Counted from the stretch's first letter, positions 28,092 through 37,676 are shown. The stretch is 64,000 bases of DNA from Peribacillus huizhouensis (GCF_014138605.1 NZ_JACJHX010000003.1:339205-403204); one strand, 5' to 3'. Numbers and translations: made by a program. Notes: a model not told the origin generated them from the sequence alone.

Positions 28092-28652
28092 ATGACTAAA
28101 ACACATTTTTTTTATGCGCTAACATTGCCAGATGAAACGAAAGAATTATTGCAGCAGACGAGCGAACGGATTAAGACCGAGTTCCCTTTTAAAAAATGGT
28201 TGCATCATGATGATTATCATATTACACTTGCGTTCCTTGGAGATGCACCAGAAGAAATGAGGCAGAAGAGTTTAGAAAACGTGAATGTTGCGCTTGCAGA
28301 AGTATCTAAATTTGAACTCTATTTGAATGGAATGGGTATTTTTGGATATTTGGCATCGCCTCGAATTCTTTGGGCGGGAGTGGATCCGTCAGAACAGCTT
28401 TTCAATTTGCAAAAAAAAGTATACACAGCGTGTGAGGAAGCTGGTTTTACTTTAGATAAAAAGCCATTCAAACCACATATTACATTGGCAAGAAAGTTTA
28501 TCGGAAATGCTTTTCAACTTAATCGAATGCAAGAACTAGCCGATATATCTAATAGAACATATCGATTGCAAGGTGCTACTGTTACGTTATACCAAACGCA
28601 TTTAGGTCAAGCGCCATCTTATCAACCAATCGCAACAAGTTCACTAATATAA
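28092..28652 (+). CDS. thpR: RNA 2',3'-cyclic phosphodiesterase, 2H family
   Basis: About 186 residues with two HxT motifs, HITLAF at about 43-48 and HITLAR at about 135-140, defining the 2H phosphoesterase superfamily (LigT/ThpR, B. subtilis YtlP). It opens 2',3'-cyclic phosphates at RNA ends. ATG 28092 follows AAGGAAGGGG. A family B hairpin is next. Confidence 0.9.
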   Translation: MTKTHFFYALTLPDETKELLQQTSERIKTEFPFKKWLHHDDYHITLAFLGDAPEEMRQKSLENVNVALAEVSKFELYLNGMGIFGYLASPRILWAGVDPSEQLFNLQKKVYTACEEAGFTLDKKPFKPHITLARKFIGNAFQLNRMQELADISNRTYRLQGATVTLYQTHLGQAPSYQPIATSSLI

Positions 28653-28668
28653 ATCAGAGGATGTGTCA

Positions 28669-28737
28669 GAAAGGGTCTGACCTCACACTTTAAACACATA
28701 AATTAAACGATTGTAGTTGTGGGGTCTGACCCTTTCG
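28669..28737. repeat. family B hairpin repeat
   Basis: AAAGGGTCTGACCTCACACTTT on the left pairs with GGGGTCTGACCCTTTCG on the right; it begins 17 bp after the thpR stop. Confidence 0.75.
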
Positions 28738-28780
28738 TTATGGGGCCCCTTCGACTAAACCTCTTAGGACGGTGAAGAAT

Positions 28781-29767
28781 ATGGGACAGCTGATAAAGCT
28801 TCAAGATTATATATCAAGATATGAACAGGATATATATCGTTATCCCAGTCAATTTGTTCGGCTCAAGCAGCAACAGTGGGAAAAGCTAAAAGCTGCTTAC
28901 ACGGCAGGTGAGCTTACAAGGCTTTATGAGGAACATGAAGATACTGGACAAATGGAAGTAGAGCATGATGAAAAAAAAGGCTTATTGAACAAAGTAAGAG
29001 GTCTTATAGGACGAGGTACTAAAGAGTTACCTGCTAATCAGCTAAAGCCTGTTGGAGAAACGAATGTTTTCTCGTTGAATTTTCCAACAGAGCCAAAGAG
29101 TTTAGATGATTTGAAGCAAAACTACTTGAATCAGCTTTTGAAGTTTCAATTAAAGTGGGGAAGCTCGACGATTCATGAAAAATCATGGATGGATGACTCT
29201 TATATTTTAGATGAAAAGTTGCGTTTCTTTTTACAACGTTTTCCCGATACATATCTAGTCCTCTACAAGCCGATCTTTGTTTTTAAAAACGCCCCTATTG
29301 AATTAGAAGTCATTTTATTAGGACCGACCGATGTGTGGTGCATAACCTTTTTGGAGGCAGAAGAAGATGCAGCCTTCATCGGGTCAAATGAACGATTCTG
29401 GCTCCGCAGGCATCATCGATATCCGGATAAAAAACTATTAAACCCACTAATTGCTTTGAATCGGACTGGAAAAATTGTTTCCCAGTTATTTGAGTTGTAT
29501 GAGATTAGCCTACCTATTCATAAGGTTGTCTTATCACGAAACGGATACATTGATTATCCACAAGCACCTTACGATGTGACATTTCTAGATAAGCGCGTTT
29601 TTCCGGAATGGTTTGAGAAAATGAGAAGCGCACAAACGCCTTTAAAGCACCAGCAGTTAAAAGCGGCACAAGGATTGTTAGAATATTGTCAGACAACATC
29701 AAGCAGACGATTGGAATGGGATGTGGATCAACATGATCAATTTGGAATCGAAGATGAATCCAAATAA
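28781..29767 (+). CDS. ytlQ: YtlQ-like protein of unknown function
   Basis: About 328 residues. I recognise it mainly by position between thpR (ytlP) and the ytlR remnant, as in B. subtilis. The middle part (LEVILLGPTDVWCITFLEAEEDAAF) looks like the beta core of a nuclease-related (NERD-like) fold, but I cannot see a convincing catalytic set. An upstream GTG at 28772 is in frame; ATG 28781 is equally possible. Cytoplasmic, with no signal or helix. Confidence 0.65.
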   Translation: MGQLIKLQDYISRYEQDIYRYPSQFVRLKQQQWEKLKAAYTAGELTRLYEEHEDTGQMEVEHDEKKGLLNKVRGLIGRGTKELPANQLKPVGETNVFSLNFPTEPKSLDDLKQNYLNQLLKFQLKWGSSTIHEKSWMDDSYILDEKLRFFLQRFPDTYLVLYKPIFVFKNAPIELEVILLGPTDVWCITFLEAEEDAAFIGSNERFWLRRHHRYPDKKLLNPLIALNRTGKIVSQLFELYEISLPIHKVVLSRNGYIDYPQAPYDVTFLDKRVFPEWFEKMRSAQTPLKHQQLKAAQGLLEYCQTTSSRRLEWDVDQHDQFGIEDESK

Positions 29768-30545
29768 ATCGAACAGCAGTTGATGTCTCAAAACATAAGC
29801 TATCAGGTTTTTTATACAGAAAAAAGATCATGCACAGCAGTTGACTGAAAATATCCTAAAAAAATCAGCAGAACGAACGTATATTATTTCAGTAGGTGGC
29901 GATGGAACTCTTCATGAAGTGATAAATGGAGCAGCGAGCTTTTCAAATGCATTGATAACTTGCGTTCCGGCTGGTTCAGGCAATGATTTTGCAAGAGGCA
30001 TACAGAAGAGAAGATAGGAAATATAGCTGATGCCCTTTCTTACTAGTAAATAATAAGGAAGAGGCCCAGGCAGTTGATATTGGCGAGTTTATGGCCGCTA
30101 ACAGAAACGGGTATTTCATTAATAGCCTTGGCATGGGGATGGATGCCGAAATCACATCTGATGTAAATCAGTCACAATGGAAACGTTGGTTCAATCTTTT
30201 AAAAGCCGGTCGACTGATTGATATATACTTTTTTAAAGAAGTTGTTTACTTATCAACAGCGCGATATGGACGTGATTCTAGACAATCAAACGTATCATTA
30301 TAAAAAAGTATGGTTTATTGTTGTTGCAAATCAACCTTATTTTGGTGGTGGGGTAAAAATTGCCCCAGACGCACGCACGATTCGACGATGGGAAATTTAA
30401 TATACATATCCATATTTATTACGGTTTATTGGGGCCGACACTTATGAATCAAAAATGTAGATTCATTCAGTTCGCAAGACGTTCAGATTACGTCAAAACA
30501 GCCCGTAAAAATCCAGGCGGATAGGGAGATTATCGGGGGTTCTTG
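29768..30545 (+). pseudogene. ytlR: decayed YtlR-type lipid/diacylglycerol kinase
   Basis: Fragments in different frames match a DAGK-family enzyme: GGDGTLHEVINGA at about 29898, PAGSGNDFARGI at about 29970, GYFINSLGMGMDAEI at about 30109 and YFGGGVKIAPDA at about 30340. Frameshifts and stops separate them, and the N-terminal part is missing. The position after ytlQ matches B. subtilis ytlR. The short ORFs at 30091 and 30218 are pieces of this gene. Confidence 0.88.
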
Positions 30546-30690
30546 CGTAAAAGTCACTATGTCCACTAAAAAAAATTTAGTGTTATTAAAGTGAGAATAT
30601 CAAGCTTTACAGAAAATATAGGCTTATTTTCTATTGTGATTCGATGATACCACTTGACGAAAAACTAGCTTTTAACTAAAATTTAAAAAG

Positions 30691-30728
30691 GATAGCTATT
30701 GTTAAATTGCTCAATAGCTGTCTTTTTT
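30691..30728 (+). terminator. terminator after the ytlR remnant
   Basis: GATAGCTATTG at 30691 pairs with CAATAGCTGTC at 30712, followed by six T. Confidence 0.85.
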
Positions 30729-30876
30729 ATTCTAATGGATACGACCAAAACTTACGCATGTCTTTTATTGAATTAAGAAGCGATAAGATTTTAGAAATTA
30801 TTTAAGCAAATACCGAATCTGAAAGTGAAGTTGTAAAAACAGCTATTATATAAAGAAAACACCACGAGGCAATTAT

Positions 30877-31677
30877 GTGAGGAAATTGAAGGTGAACCAA
30901 TTGGAACATTTATTAGGGCAGGAGTGGGATATATTTCCTGCTGGAGGAGCAACAGGAGAAGCCTTCATTGCCGTCAATAAGAATGAAAAACTTTTTCTAA
31001 AACGGAATTCATCTCCATTTCTTGCTGTCCTATCTGCTGAAGGCGTCGTGCCTAAGCTGATTTGGACTAGAAGGCTGGAAAACGGAGATACCATTACAGC
31101 ACAGCGCTTTATAGACGGCAAGGAGTTAACACACGAAGAAATGAACGAAGAGAAAGTTGCTCATCTTCTGCGGAAAATTCATCGGTCTAAACCGTTATTA
31201 AGCATGTTGAAAAGGTTAGGAAAAACGCCATTGCTGCCCGATATCATGTTAGAGAATATTGCAAGTAATCTTGACTTGGAATTACAGAACATTTCGCCGA
31301 TACAACAAACGTTATATTTTTTACAGGAAAATTTATCTTTAATTGAATGTGATGATAAGGTTGTTTGTCATTGTGATGTAAATCATAATAACTGGATGAT
31401 TACGAAGGAGAATAAGTTGTATTTAATTGATTGGGACGGTGCCATGATTGCAGACCCAGCTATTGATCTAGGTATCCTCCTTAATTCTTATATACCAAGA
31501 GAACAATGGGGACCTTGGCTAAGCCGGTATGGAGTAGATCTTGAGCCGGGTCTTCTATTGCGGATGAAATGGCATGTGTTAGCGCAGTTGCTCATTTCCA
31601 TTCAATGGCATAAACGTAAAAATCGATTAAAGGAAATGGATATTCTTCTTAAAAATCTTGAAGCCATTTTAGTATAA
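30877..31677 (+). CDS. ytmP: aminoglycoside-phosphotransferase-fold kinase YtmP
   Basis: 266 residues, GTG start. Protein-kinase-like fold with the catalytic loop CHCDVNHNNWM and metal-binding IDWDGAM. The small-molecule substrate is unknown; relatives phosphorylate choline, thiamine or sugars. It keeps the B. subtilis order ytmP, ytzH, ytmQ (trmB). It ends one base before the end of the convergent ytzH. Confidence 0.88.
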   Translation: MRKLKVNQLEHLLGQEWDIFPAGGATGEAFIAVNKNEKLFLKRNSSPFLAVLSAEGVVPKLIWTRRLENGDTITAQRFIDGKELTHEEMNEEKVAHLLRKIHRSKPLLSMLKRLGKTPLLPDIMLENIASNLDLELQNISPIQQTLYFLQENLSLIECDDKVVCHCDVNHNNWMITKENKLYLIDWDGAMIADPAIDLGILLNSYIPREQWGPWLSRYGVDLEPGLLLRMKWHVLAQLLISIQWHKRKNRLKEMDILLKNLEAILV

Positions 31678-31956
31678 TTATGAATATTGATTCATGCCAT
31701 CCACCCATTGTAATAATTGGTCTTGATGAGTTTGTATGTGTTGGTCTGAATCTGAAGTGGAAATGCCATTCTGACTATACTGATATACGTCCTGTAAAAT
31801 TGATTTTACATTTTGATGAACGCCGTTGTTGACCAGTAATGACTTCACAAGTCGTTCTACCTGCTCGTACTCTGAAATGGAACCGCAGCAGTCTGTTTGA
31901 TGGTTGCTTAATATATCTTTTAATAACGTCATTTGGTGCTCGTGTGAAAGTGGCAT
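31678..31956 (-). CDS. ytzH: YtzH-like small protein
   Basis: 92 residues, assigned by position between ytmP and trmB and by length. It looks helical, with Cys-Cys at about 22-23 and a C-terminal LLQWVDGMNQYS. AGAAAGGGTGA precedes the start. Function unknown. Confidence 0.8.
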   Translation of the reverse strand: MPLSHEHQMTLLKDILSNHQTDCCGSISEYEQVERLVKSLLVNNGVHQNVKSILQDVYQYSQNGISTSDSDQHIQTHQDQLLQWVDGMNQYS

Positions 31957-32108
31957 AGCGTCACCCTTTCTGAAGTTTCTTTTAGGGTGCGCTCTGCTAC
32001 TTTTCTTTATTCATTTAATATGTGATCGCCGGTGTACTAAATTCATGTTGCTTAGGTGAGCGATTCCGTGTTATGGTTTGAACGAATCTTTTTATTAGGG
32101 GTGTCATC

Positions 32109-32747
32109 ATGCGTTTAAGAAATAAGCCCTGGGCTGACGAAAAATTAAGTGAGTTCTCTCACTTTGTTATTGCAAATCCAGAAGAACAAAAAGGAAAATG
32201 GCGAGATGTTTTTGGAAATGATAATCCGCTTTATATTGAAGTTGGATCTGGGAAAGGTCGTTTCATTACGGAAATGGCCAAAGCTCATCCAAACGTGAAT
32301 TTTATCGGCATCGAAGTATATAAAAGCGTGATCGTCGCTGCGCTTGACCGTGTCATCGAAGCAGATATTCCCAATGTAAAACTGCTCAATGTCGATGCAA
32401 CCAACATACGAGATTATTTTGCAAAAGGTGAAGTAGACCGGTTGTATTTGAACTTCTCTGATCCATGGCCAAAGACACGTCATGCCAAACGTCGGTTGAC
32501 CTACAAAACGTTCCTGAGTATCTATGAAGACATTTTACCGTCCAACGGTGAAATTCATTTTAAAACCGATAATCAAGGGTTATTTGAATCGTCGTTAAAG
32601 AGCATTTCCGAATATGGAATGTTGCTGTCCTATGTCAGTCTTGATCTTCATAACAGTGATTTTGAAGGCAATATCATGACGGAATATGAGGAGAAATTCT
32701 CAAATCTAGGCAGTAGAATCTACCGAATGGAAGCTAAATTTCAATAA
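32109..32747 (+). CDS. trmB: tRNA (guanine-N7-)-methyltransferase
   Basis: Methylates G46 of tRNA with S-adenosylmethionine. It has 212 residues with the SAM loop VGSGKGRF, the acidic GIEVYKSV, and the family signature [25 protein letters not shown] precedes the ATG. In B. subtilis this is ytmQ. A family B hairpin follows 15 bp after the stop. Confidence 0.95.
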   Translation: MRLRNKPWADEKLSEFSHFVIANPEEQKGKWRDVFGNDNPLYIEVGSGKGRFITEMAKAHPNVNFIGIEVYKSVIVAALDRVIEADIPNVKLLNVDATNIRDYFAKGEVDRLYLNFSDPWPKTRHAKRRLTYKTFLSIYEDILPSNGEIHFKTDNQGLFESSLKSISEYGMLLSYVSLDLHNSDFEGNIMTEYEEKFSNLGSRIYRMEAKFQ

Positions 32748-32761
32748 GAAAAACTTGTCAT

Positions 32762-32838
32762 AAGGGTCAGACCTCGCACTCTAAATCAGTATGAAGTGTT
32801 CCTTGCTGTATTTAGTTGTTACGGAGTCTGACCCTTTA
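32762..32838. repeat. family B hairpin repeat, best-preserved copy
   Basis: TAAGGGTCAGACCTCGCACTC and GGAGTCTGACCCTTTA are the outer arms; CTAAAT and ATTTAG form inner arms. The DNA from 32839 to 33168 contains only a GGACATGGGGAC scrap of family C and AT-rich sequence. Confidence 0.75.
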
Positions 32839-33168
32839 CTTATGGGATCGCTTCTATTTCAAATTATATCAATTTGAGCTCATACGTCGAGACCGAAAAA
32901 TATGTGTCAACTTCGGGATTTGTGATAGTTTTTGTAAAATATTTTCAATAATTAAATAATGGTGATACGCTTATTTGTATGAAGGACATGGGGACTTAGT
33001 CTTCGTTCGGCGCAGTAGTGATAGGCTGTTATTATATGATTGCAAAAATAGTTATGTAAACTTAACAGGTGAAGTGTATTTGACTTATATTTGATGAAAA
33101 GATAATCGAGCTCTATAATGAATTTTTAATATAAACAAAATGGGTTAAACTGAAGGGCGGTCATTATT

Positions 33169-33885
33169 TTGAAACTTGCATTCATCTCTGATATTCACGG
33201 AAATGCTGCTGCACTGGATGCAGTGTTGCATGATATTAAATTAAGAAATGTAGATCAAGTATATGTACTTGGTGATTTATGCTACAGAGGGATTGAACCG
33301 AAACGTGCGCTTGAATTAGTTAGAGCGTTGAATTGTGAGGTTATTAAAGGAAATGCTGATGAATGGGTAATTCGTGGAGTTGGAGAAGGTGAGGTGCCCA
33401 ATCAAGCTCTAGAAATGATGAATAGAGAACGAGACTGGATTGTATCTCAATTAGATGAAGAATGTATTGAATATTTGAAAGAACGGCCAACTGAATTAAA
33501 TCTTACATTTGGAGATGTAACAATCCACGCGTTTCATGCTACTCCTAATAGTTTGTTTGAAGTGGTTCAAACAGATGATAGTGATGAAGTTTTGACTGAA
33601 AAATTAATGGCGAAACAAGCTGATTTATACATATACGCGCACATTCATAAGCCTTACGTAAGATGTATAAATGGGAAATATGTCATAAATTGTGGAAGTG
33701 TCGGATTGCCATTTGATGGTCTGAAGAAAGCTTCATATACACTCATTGATATTGAAGCAGAAAGTATTCAGGTTTCAAATGTAAGAGTGGACTATGATGT
33801 TGAAAGTGTAATACGACAGTTTAAAGAATCTGATTATCCAAATCATGAGTTATTGGCTAATATTTTAGATAACGCAAAATTGTAA
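33169..33885 (+). CDS. calcineurin-like metallophosphoesterase, YfcE/MJ0936 type
   Basis: 238 residues, TTG start after AAGGGCGG. Metal-site motifs occur in order: SDIHGN (Asp and His), LGDLCYRG, KGNADEW, HATPNS and AHIHKPY. It is a small stand-alone phosphodiesterase or phosphatase of unknown substrate. It opens the accessory island between trmB and ytnP. A terminator separates it from the peptide kinase gene, so a role in the peptide pathway is only possible, not shown. Confidence 0.9.
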   Translation: MKLAFISDIHGNAAALDAVLHDIKLRNVDQVYVLGDLCYRGIEPKRALELVRALNCEVIKGNADEWVIRGVGEGEVPNQALEMMNRERDWIVSQLDEECIEYLKERPTELNLTFGDVTIHAFHATPNSLFEVVQTDDSDEVLTEKLMAKQADLYIYAHIHKPYVRCINGKYVINCGSVGLPFDGLKKASYTLIDIEAESIQVSNVRVDYDVESVIRQFKESDYPNHELLANILDNAKL

Positions 33886-33908
33886 TAGTATAAATTCGTT
33901 AACTTGAG

Positions 33909-33934
33909 AGAGCGGTGTTTACGCTCTTTTTTTG
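33909..33934 (+). terminator. terminator after the phosphoesterase gene
   Basis: AGAGCG and CGCTCT arms with a seven-base loop, followed by seven T. Confidence 0.8.
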
Positions 33935-34117
33935 TCGAAAGAATGTTCTTTAAAAAGAATTTATTGTATTTTATAATGAAAAGGGAGCTGATTTCTAAGT
34001 CTTAATTACTATTTTGACCTTGATATATAGTAATTTGTTACTACGGAAAATGATGATTTGTTCTTTTTTAATAGATTATAAAAATCGGTCAAGCAATCCA
34101 TAATGGGGGAGTTGGGA

Positions 34118-35059
34118 ATGATAAACACTGCTCATACATTTGTTTACAAAGCATTTGGCTATACAATATCCAGTGAAATTCCTTTGCCGGAATTACCTAC
34201 GATAAAGCTTGAGGATTATTTATCTGATATTACTGTAAAAAGACTAGATTTGATTAACTTGTGGTCTGAACTTTCAAGTGAGAATGATTATTTTGTAATA
34301 AATGAGAATCAAATCGTGTTTCAGATTCCTGAAATTGCAATATTTTTAATTCGAAATGGAAATGAAATTTGTTTTTCTCCATTTGTAGATATACATGATA
34401 AACATCTTCGATTATATATACTTGGAACTTGCATGGGGGCCATTCTAATGCAACGGAAAATCCTTCCGCTACATGGTAGTGCAATTGCCATAAATGGAAA
34501 AGCGTATGCTATTGTAGGAGAATCAGGTGCAGGAAAATCAACTTTGGCTTCTGCTTTTTTACAGAAAGGATTTCAACTTCTTAGTGATGATGTGATTCCA
34601 GTCACATTTTCATCAGATGATACTCCTATTGTCACACCAGCCTATCCCCAGCAAAAATTATGGATTGAAAGTTTGAATCAGTTTGAAATGAATGCAGATG
34701 ATTTTCAGTCTATTGTTGAAAGAGAAACCAAGTTTGCAGTTCCAGTTTTCAGTCAATTTGCCAGTGAATCCTTACCCCTTGGCGGCATTTTTGAACTGAT
34801 TATATCAGAAGATGAGAGAATAGAACTTCTTCCTATAAAAAAAATGGAACGCTTCCTAACTGTGTATCAACATACCTATCGAAACTTTTTTATTGAGGAT
34901 TCAGGATTAATGGATTGGCATTTTAATACTTCAGCTAAATTTGTAAATAAAATCAATCTTTACCAATTGAGTCGGCCACAATCTCGTTTTACCGCTCATG
35001 AATTAGCAGATTGCATTTTAACGACAATTGAAAAGGAGGTGAGTTATTTAAAAAATTAA
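34118..35059 (+). CDS. HprK-like peptide kinase of the paeninodin (PadeK) type
   Basis: About 313 residues. The P-loop GESGAGKST lies at about 134-142, followed by LLSDDVIPV as the Asp-containing segment, as in HPr kinase. The N-terminal part (YKAFGYTISSEIPLPEL) is what I recall from kinases of lasso clusters rather than true HprK. PadeK-type enzymes phosphorylate the C-terminal Ser of the precursor peptide. Here the next gene encodes a short peptide with a lasso-type leader and a C-terminal Ser, so the pairing is strong inference. ATG 34118 has GGGGGAG upstream; 34103 is an alternative. Confidence 0.78.
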   Translation: MINTAHTFVYKAFGYTISSEIPLPELPTIKLEDYLSDITVKRLDLINLWSELSSENDYFVINENQIVFQIPEIAIFLIRNGNEICFSPFVDIHDKHLRLYILGTCMGAILMQRKILPLHGSAIAINGKAYAIVGESGAGKSTLASAFLQKGFQLLSDDVIPVTFSSDDTPIVTPAYPQQKLWIESLNQFEMNADDFQSIVERETKFAVPVFSQFASESLPLGGIFELIISEDERIELLPIKKMERFLTVYQHTYRNFFIEDSGLMDWHFNTSAKFVNKINLYQLSRPQSRFTAHELADCILTTIEKEVSYLKN

Positions 35060-35125
35060 GAAAGGTAAGTAGATTTTAATGTAAAGATTATGTTTAAAAA
35101 AAATCACTTTATGAGGTGGAATTTT

Positions 35126-35329
35126 ATGAAAAAACAATGGAGACAACCTGAGTTAGAGGTACTTGATGTTAGTATGACGATGAGTAATGGTAAAGGTCAT
35201 AACAATGGTAACGGTAATGGAAATAATGGTAATGCTCCTGGTCATGGCTACGATGCGGGTCCTGGTATGGGTCCTGGCAATGGTAATGGATACGGTCATA
35301 ATGGTGGTAATAAGCCGATTCTTGGTAGT
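35126..35329 (+). CDS. paeninodin-like precursor peptide with Gly/Asn-rich core
   Basis: 68 residues after GAGGTGG. The leader (residues 1-19: KKQWRQPELEVLDVSMTM) matches the paeninodin-family leader with the conserved Trp-x-x-Pro, Leu-Glu-Val-Leu and Thr at -2. The remainder is 49 residues, mostly Gly, Asn, His and Pro in GNGN and GPGMGPG runs, ending ILGS. A lasso core would need Asp or Glu at position 7-9; here positions 7-9 are Asn-Asn-Gly, and the only Asp is at core position 24. An upstream in-frame ATG at 35090 lacks a ribosome site. Confidence 0.82.
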
Positions 35330-35332
35330 TGA

Positions 35333-35755
35333 AAGAGAAGAAGGGCACTTTTATAGGAAGGGCAGTATAGGGGCTTTCAGTAATTGTTAGAGAAAAGGTA
35401 CATTAATCATGTATGAATTGAAGTATGTAGTCAAGATAGAGGGCGAAGTTTTATCAGTATTTTCTGGTACTTCTACATGCAGGAGGCTAATCAGGACACT
35501 AAAATGACCATGATAAACAACAAGACAATTAGTCTGTCATGTTTGAAGAATCATGTATATCATCAACTATCACTCAGTGGGGGTGAAGAAAACCCTCGCT
35601 GAGTCGATTTTCACTTTACACGTTGGAACATTGAGTGGGACTTATGTAAAGTCGAGATTGTTTTTCTGACAGATGAACTACTTCATATACTGAGAATTCA
35701 ATTATTGCATCTGAATCTCATGGTAAGAAAGTAAAAGCAATGTTGGAGTGATTCA
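35333..35755. other. gap where lasso cyclase and B genes would be expected; half family A repeat
   Basis: No ORF longer than about 32 codons fits here (a small frame at 35409-35507 has no known match). At 35575-35618 CAGTGGGGGTGAAG and CCCTCGCTGAG plus TTTTCACTTTAC form the right-end hairpin of family A without its left end. No asparagine-synthetase-like, PqqD-like or transglutaminase-like coding remains were visible. Confidence 0.55.
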
Positions 35756-37561
35756 ATGAAAAATAAAATAGTAACATTAGTTAGCCCTTATTTTGCATGG
35801 AGTGATTTTCAAAAAACATTCACCTTACTAAAACCTTTTGTTCTTCAGTATAAGAAAGCCTATTTTGTTTTGTCTTTTATTTTATTTATACAAATTTTCT
35901 TCACGTTGGCGTTTGCATGGTTTTTTGGGAATCTTACTGATGCCGCTATTTCTAGTAATCTTGATCGAATCAAAGCTTTAGTACCTATTGGTGTAGGCCT
36001 TATTTTATTAAATATTATTACTACTTATATTTATATTATTTATGAAACGATCGCGATTAATGGTATTAAAAAAGATTTGAAATCCTATTTATTTAGCCAT
36101 ATTTTACGATTGCCCGCAGGTAAATTAGCTACTCTTGAATCTGGTAATTTATTATCGCACTTTAACAATGATATTCATAGTATTGATGGGGTCATTGGGA
36201 GTAGCTTAATTGAATTAATTAGGCTTCCCATCATCTATATTGCTGTCTTTATCTACTTATATCAAATTAATCCGATAATATGTTTTGTTAGTTTGATTGT
36301 CGCTCCTTTGGCGATCGGTTTTGGTGTTTTTTTTGGATTATTACTGCGCAGAAATAATCGGAGGATTTATACTTTATTTGGAAAGATTAATACGATTCTT
36401 AATGAATCGTTTTCTGGACTCACTGTGATCCGTTCCTTTACATTGGAAAAGCTTACATTTAATAAACTCTTAAAGAAGAATGATGAACTGTATCGTTTGG
36501 AAATTGCCAATTCTAAATTAAGGGCTTGGTTTTTTACAGCCGGGGAATTATTATGTTCCTTTTACTTTTTATTTAGTCTTTGTTTAGGTGCTTATTTTGT
36601 ATTTACAGGAGAAATGACAGTAGGATCGCTCTTAATCTATGTAAATCTTGTGAATTATTTAGTAAATCCGTTAACTGGTTTAGCTGCTATGTGGGCAAGC
36701 TTTCAACGCTCGGCGACCGCAGTTGAAAGACTCTCCACCGTACTAGATCTTGAGCCTGAATCTTATGGATTACCTTCTTACAACAAGGCTATAAATACTG
36801 TTTCATCTATTCGTTTTCAAAATGTAACATTTGGTTATGAGTACAATCAAATCATTTTTGATAGATTTCAGTTAGAGATTCCAGTTGAAAAAGTTGTGGC
36901 CCTTGTTGGACCAAGTGGAGCAGGGAAAAGTACGCTATTCAATTTGCTCCAAGGCTTCCATAAACCAAGTGAAGGCGATGTTTTCATTAATAATAGATCT
37001 ACTGCTGATTATTCTCTTGAAGAATTAAGAAGTGCCGTTGCCTATGTACCACAAGAGACTTTTTTGTTCAGTGGGACGATACGAGAAAATTTGCAGATTG
37101 CTCGTCCCAATGTTACGGAAATGGAGATAACACAAGCCTGCAGCCAAGCTTTTTTACATGATTATATTATGTCTCTTCCCGAAGGATACGACACGAAGAT
37201 AGGAGAAAGAGGCATTCGCTTATCGGGTGGGCAGAAGCAGCGTCTAGCCATTGCTCGAGCAGTTTTGAAAAACGCACCGATTCTATTATTGGACGAAGCG
37301 ACCTCAGCTCTTGATAGTGAAACAGAGCTTTATGTACAAAAAGCCTTACAGGAGCTAATGAAAAATCGAACGACCATTATTATTGCGCATCGATTATCCA
37401 CGATTCAAAATGCTGATGTAATTATTGCCATTGAAAATGGAAAAATCGTTCAGATGGGCAGTCATGAAGAACTTTTACAAAACAAAGGTTTATATGAAAA
37501 ATTGTATAATATTCAGTATGGTCGTGAGAAAAGAAAACCCTTTAGGGCTGTCGCAGAATAG
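35756..37561 (+). CDS. ABC exporter, permease-ATPase fusion (PadeD-like)
   Basis: 601 residues. Six membrane helices in about the first 320 residues are followed by an ATPase domain with Walker A GPSGAGKST, signature LSGGQKQR and Walker B ILLLDEAT with the H-loop IIIAHRLST. It lacks an N-terminal peptidase C39 domain, so it would not cleave the leader. Similar half-transporters export lasso peptides. Its place 430 bp after the precursor suggests it exports that product. A strong terminator follows. Confidence 0.85.
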   Translation: MKNKIVTLVSPYFAWSDFQKTFTLLKPFVLQYKKAYFVLSFILFIQIFFTLAFAWFFGNLTDAAISSNLDRIKALVPIGVGLILLNIITTYIYIIYETIAINGIKKDLKSYLFSHILRLPAGKLATLESGNLLSHFNNDIHSIDGVIGSSLIELIRLPIIYIAVFIYLYQINPIICFVSLIVAPLAIGFGVFFGLLLRRNNRRIYTLFGKINTILNESFSGLTVIRSFTLEKLTFNKLLKKNDELYRLEIANSKLRAWFFTAGELLCSFYFLFSLCLGAYFVFTGEMTVGSLLIYVNLVNYLVNPLTGLAAMWASFQRSATAVERLSTVLDLEPESYGLPSYNKAINTVSSIRFQNVTFGYEYNQIIFDRFQLEIPVEKVVALVGPSGAGKSTLFNLLQGFHKPSEGDVFINNRSTADYSLEELRSAVAYVPQETFLFSGTIRENLQIARPNVTEMEITQACSQAFLHDYIMSLPEGYDTKIGERGIRLSGGQKQRLAIARAVLKNAPILLLDEATSALDSETELYVQKALQELMKNRTTIIIAHRLSTIQNADVIIAIENGKIVQMGSHEELLQNKGLYEKLYNIQYGREKRKPFRAVAE

Positions 37562-37676
37562 GACATACTAAGAATGAAATGCGATCATAGGAGACACTTT
37601 ATTTGCAAAAAAACTTCTTTTTCAAAATAATTTAATAGACATAAATTATTTTGAATATAAAGCAACAAATTGGAGG

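Noticed and set aside
35409-35507. A 32-codon frame (MYELKYVVKIEG...) as a remnant of a lasso B gene.
   Set aside because: No recognisable PqqD, transglutaminase or asparagine-synthetase residues; could be chance.
33169-37561. A complete lasso peptide cluster.
   Set aside because: No cyclase, PqqD-like or peptidase gene is visible in the window, and the core lacks the acidic ring residue, so I call only kinase, precursor and exporter.
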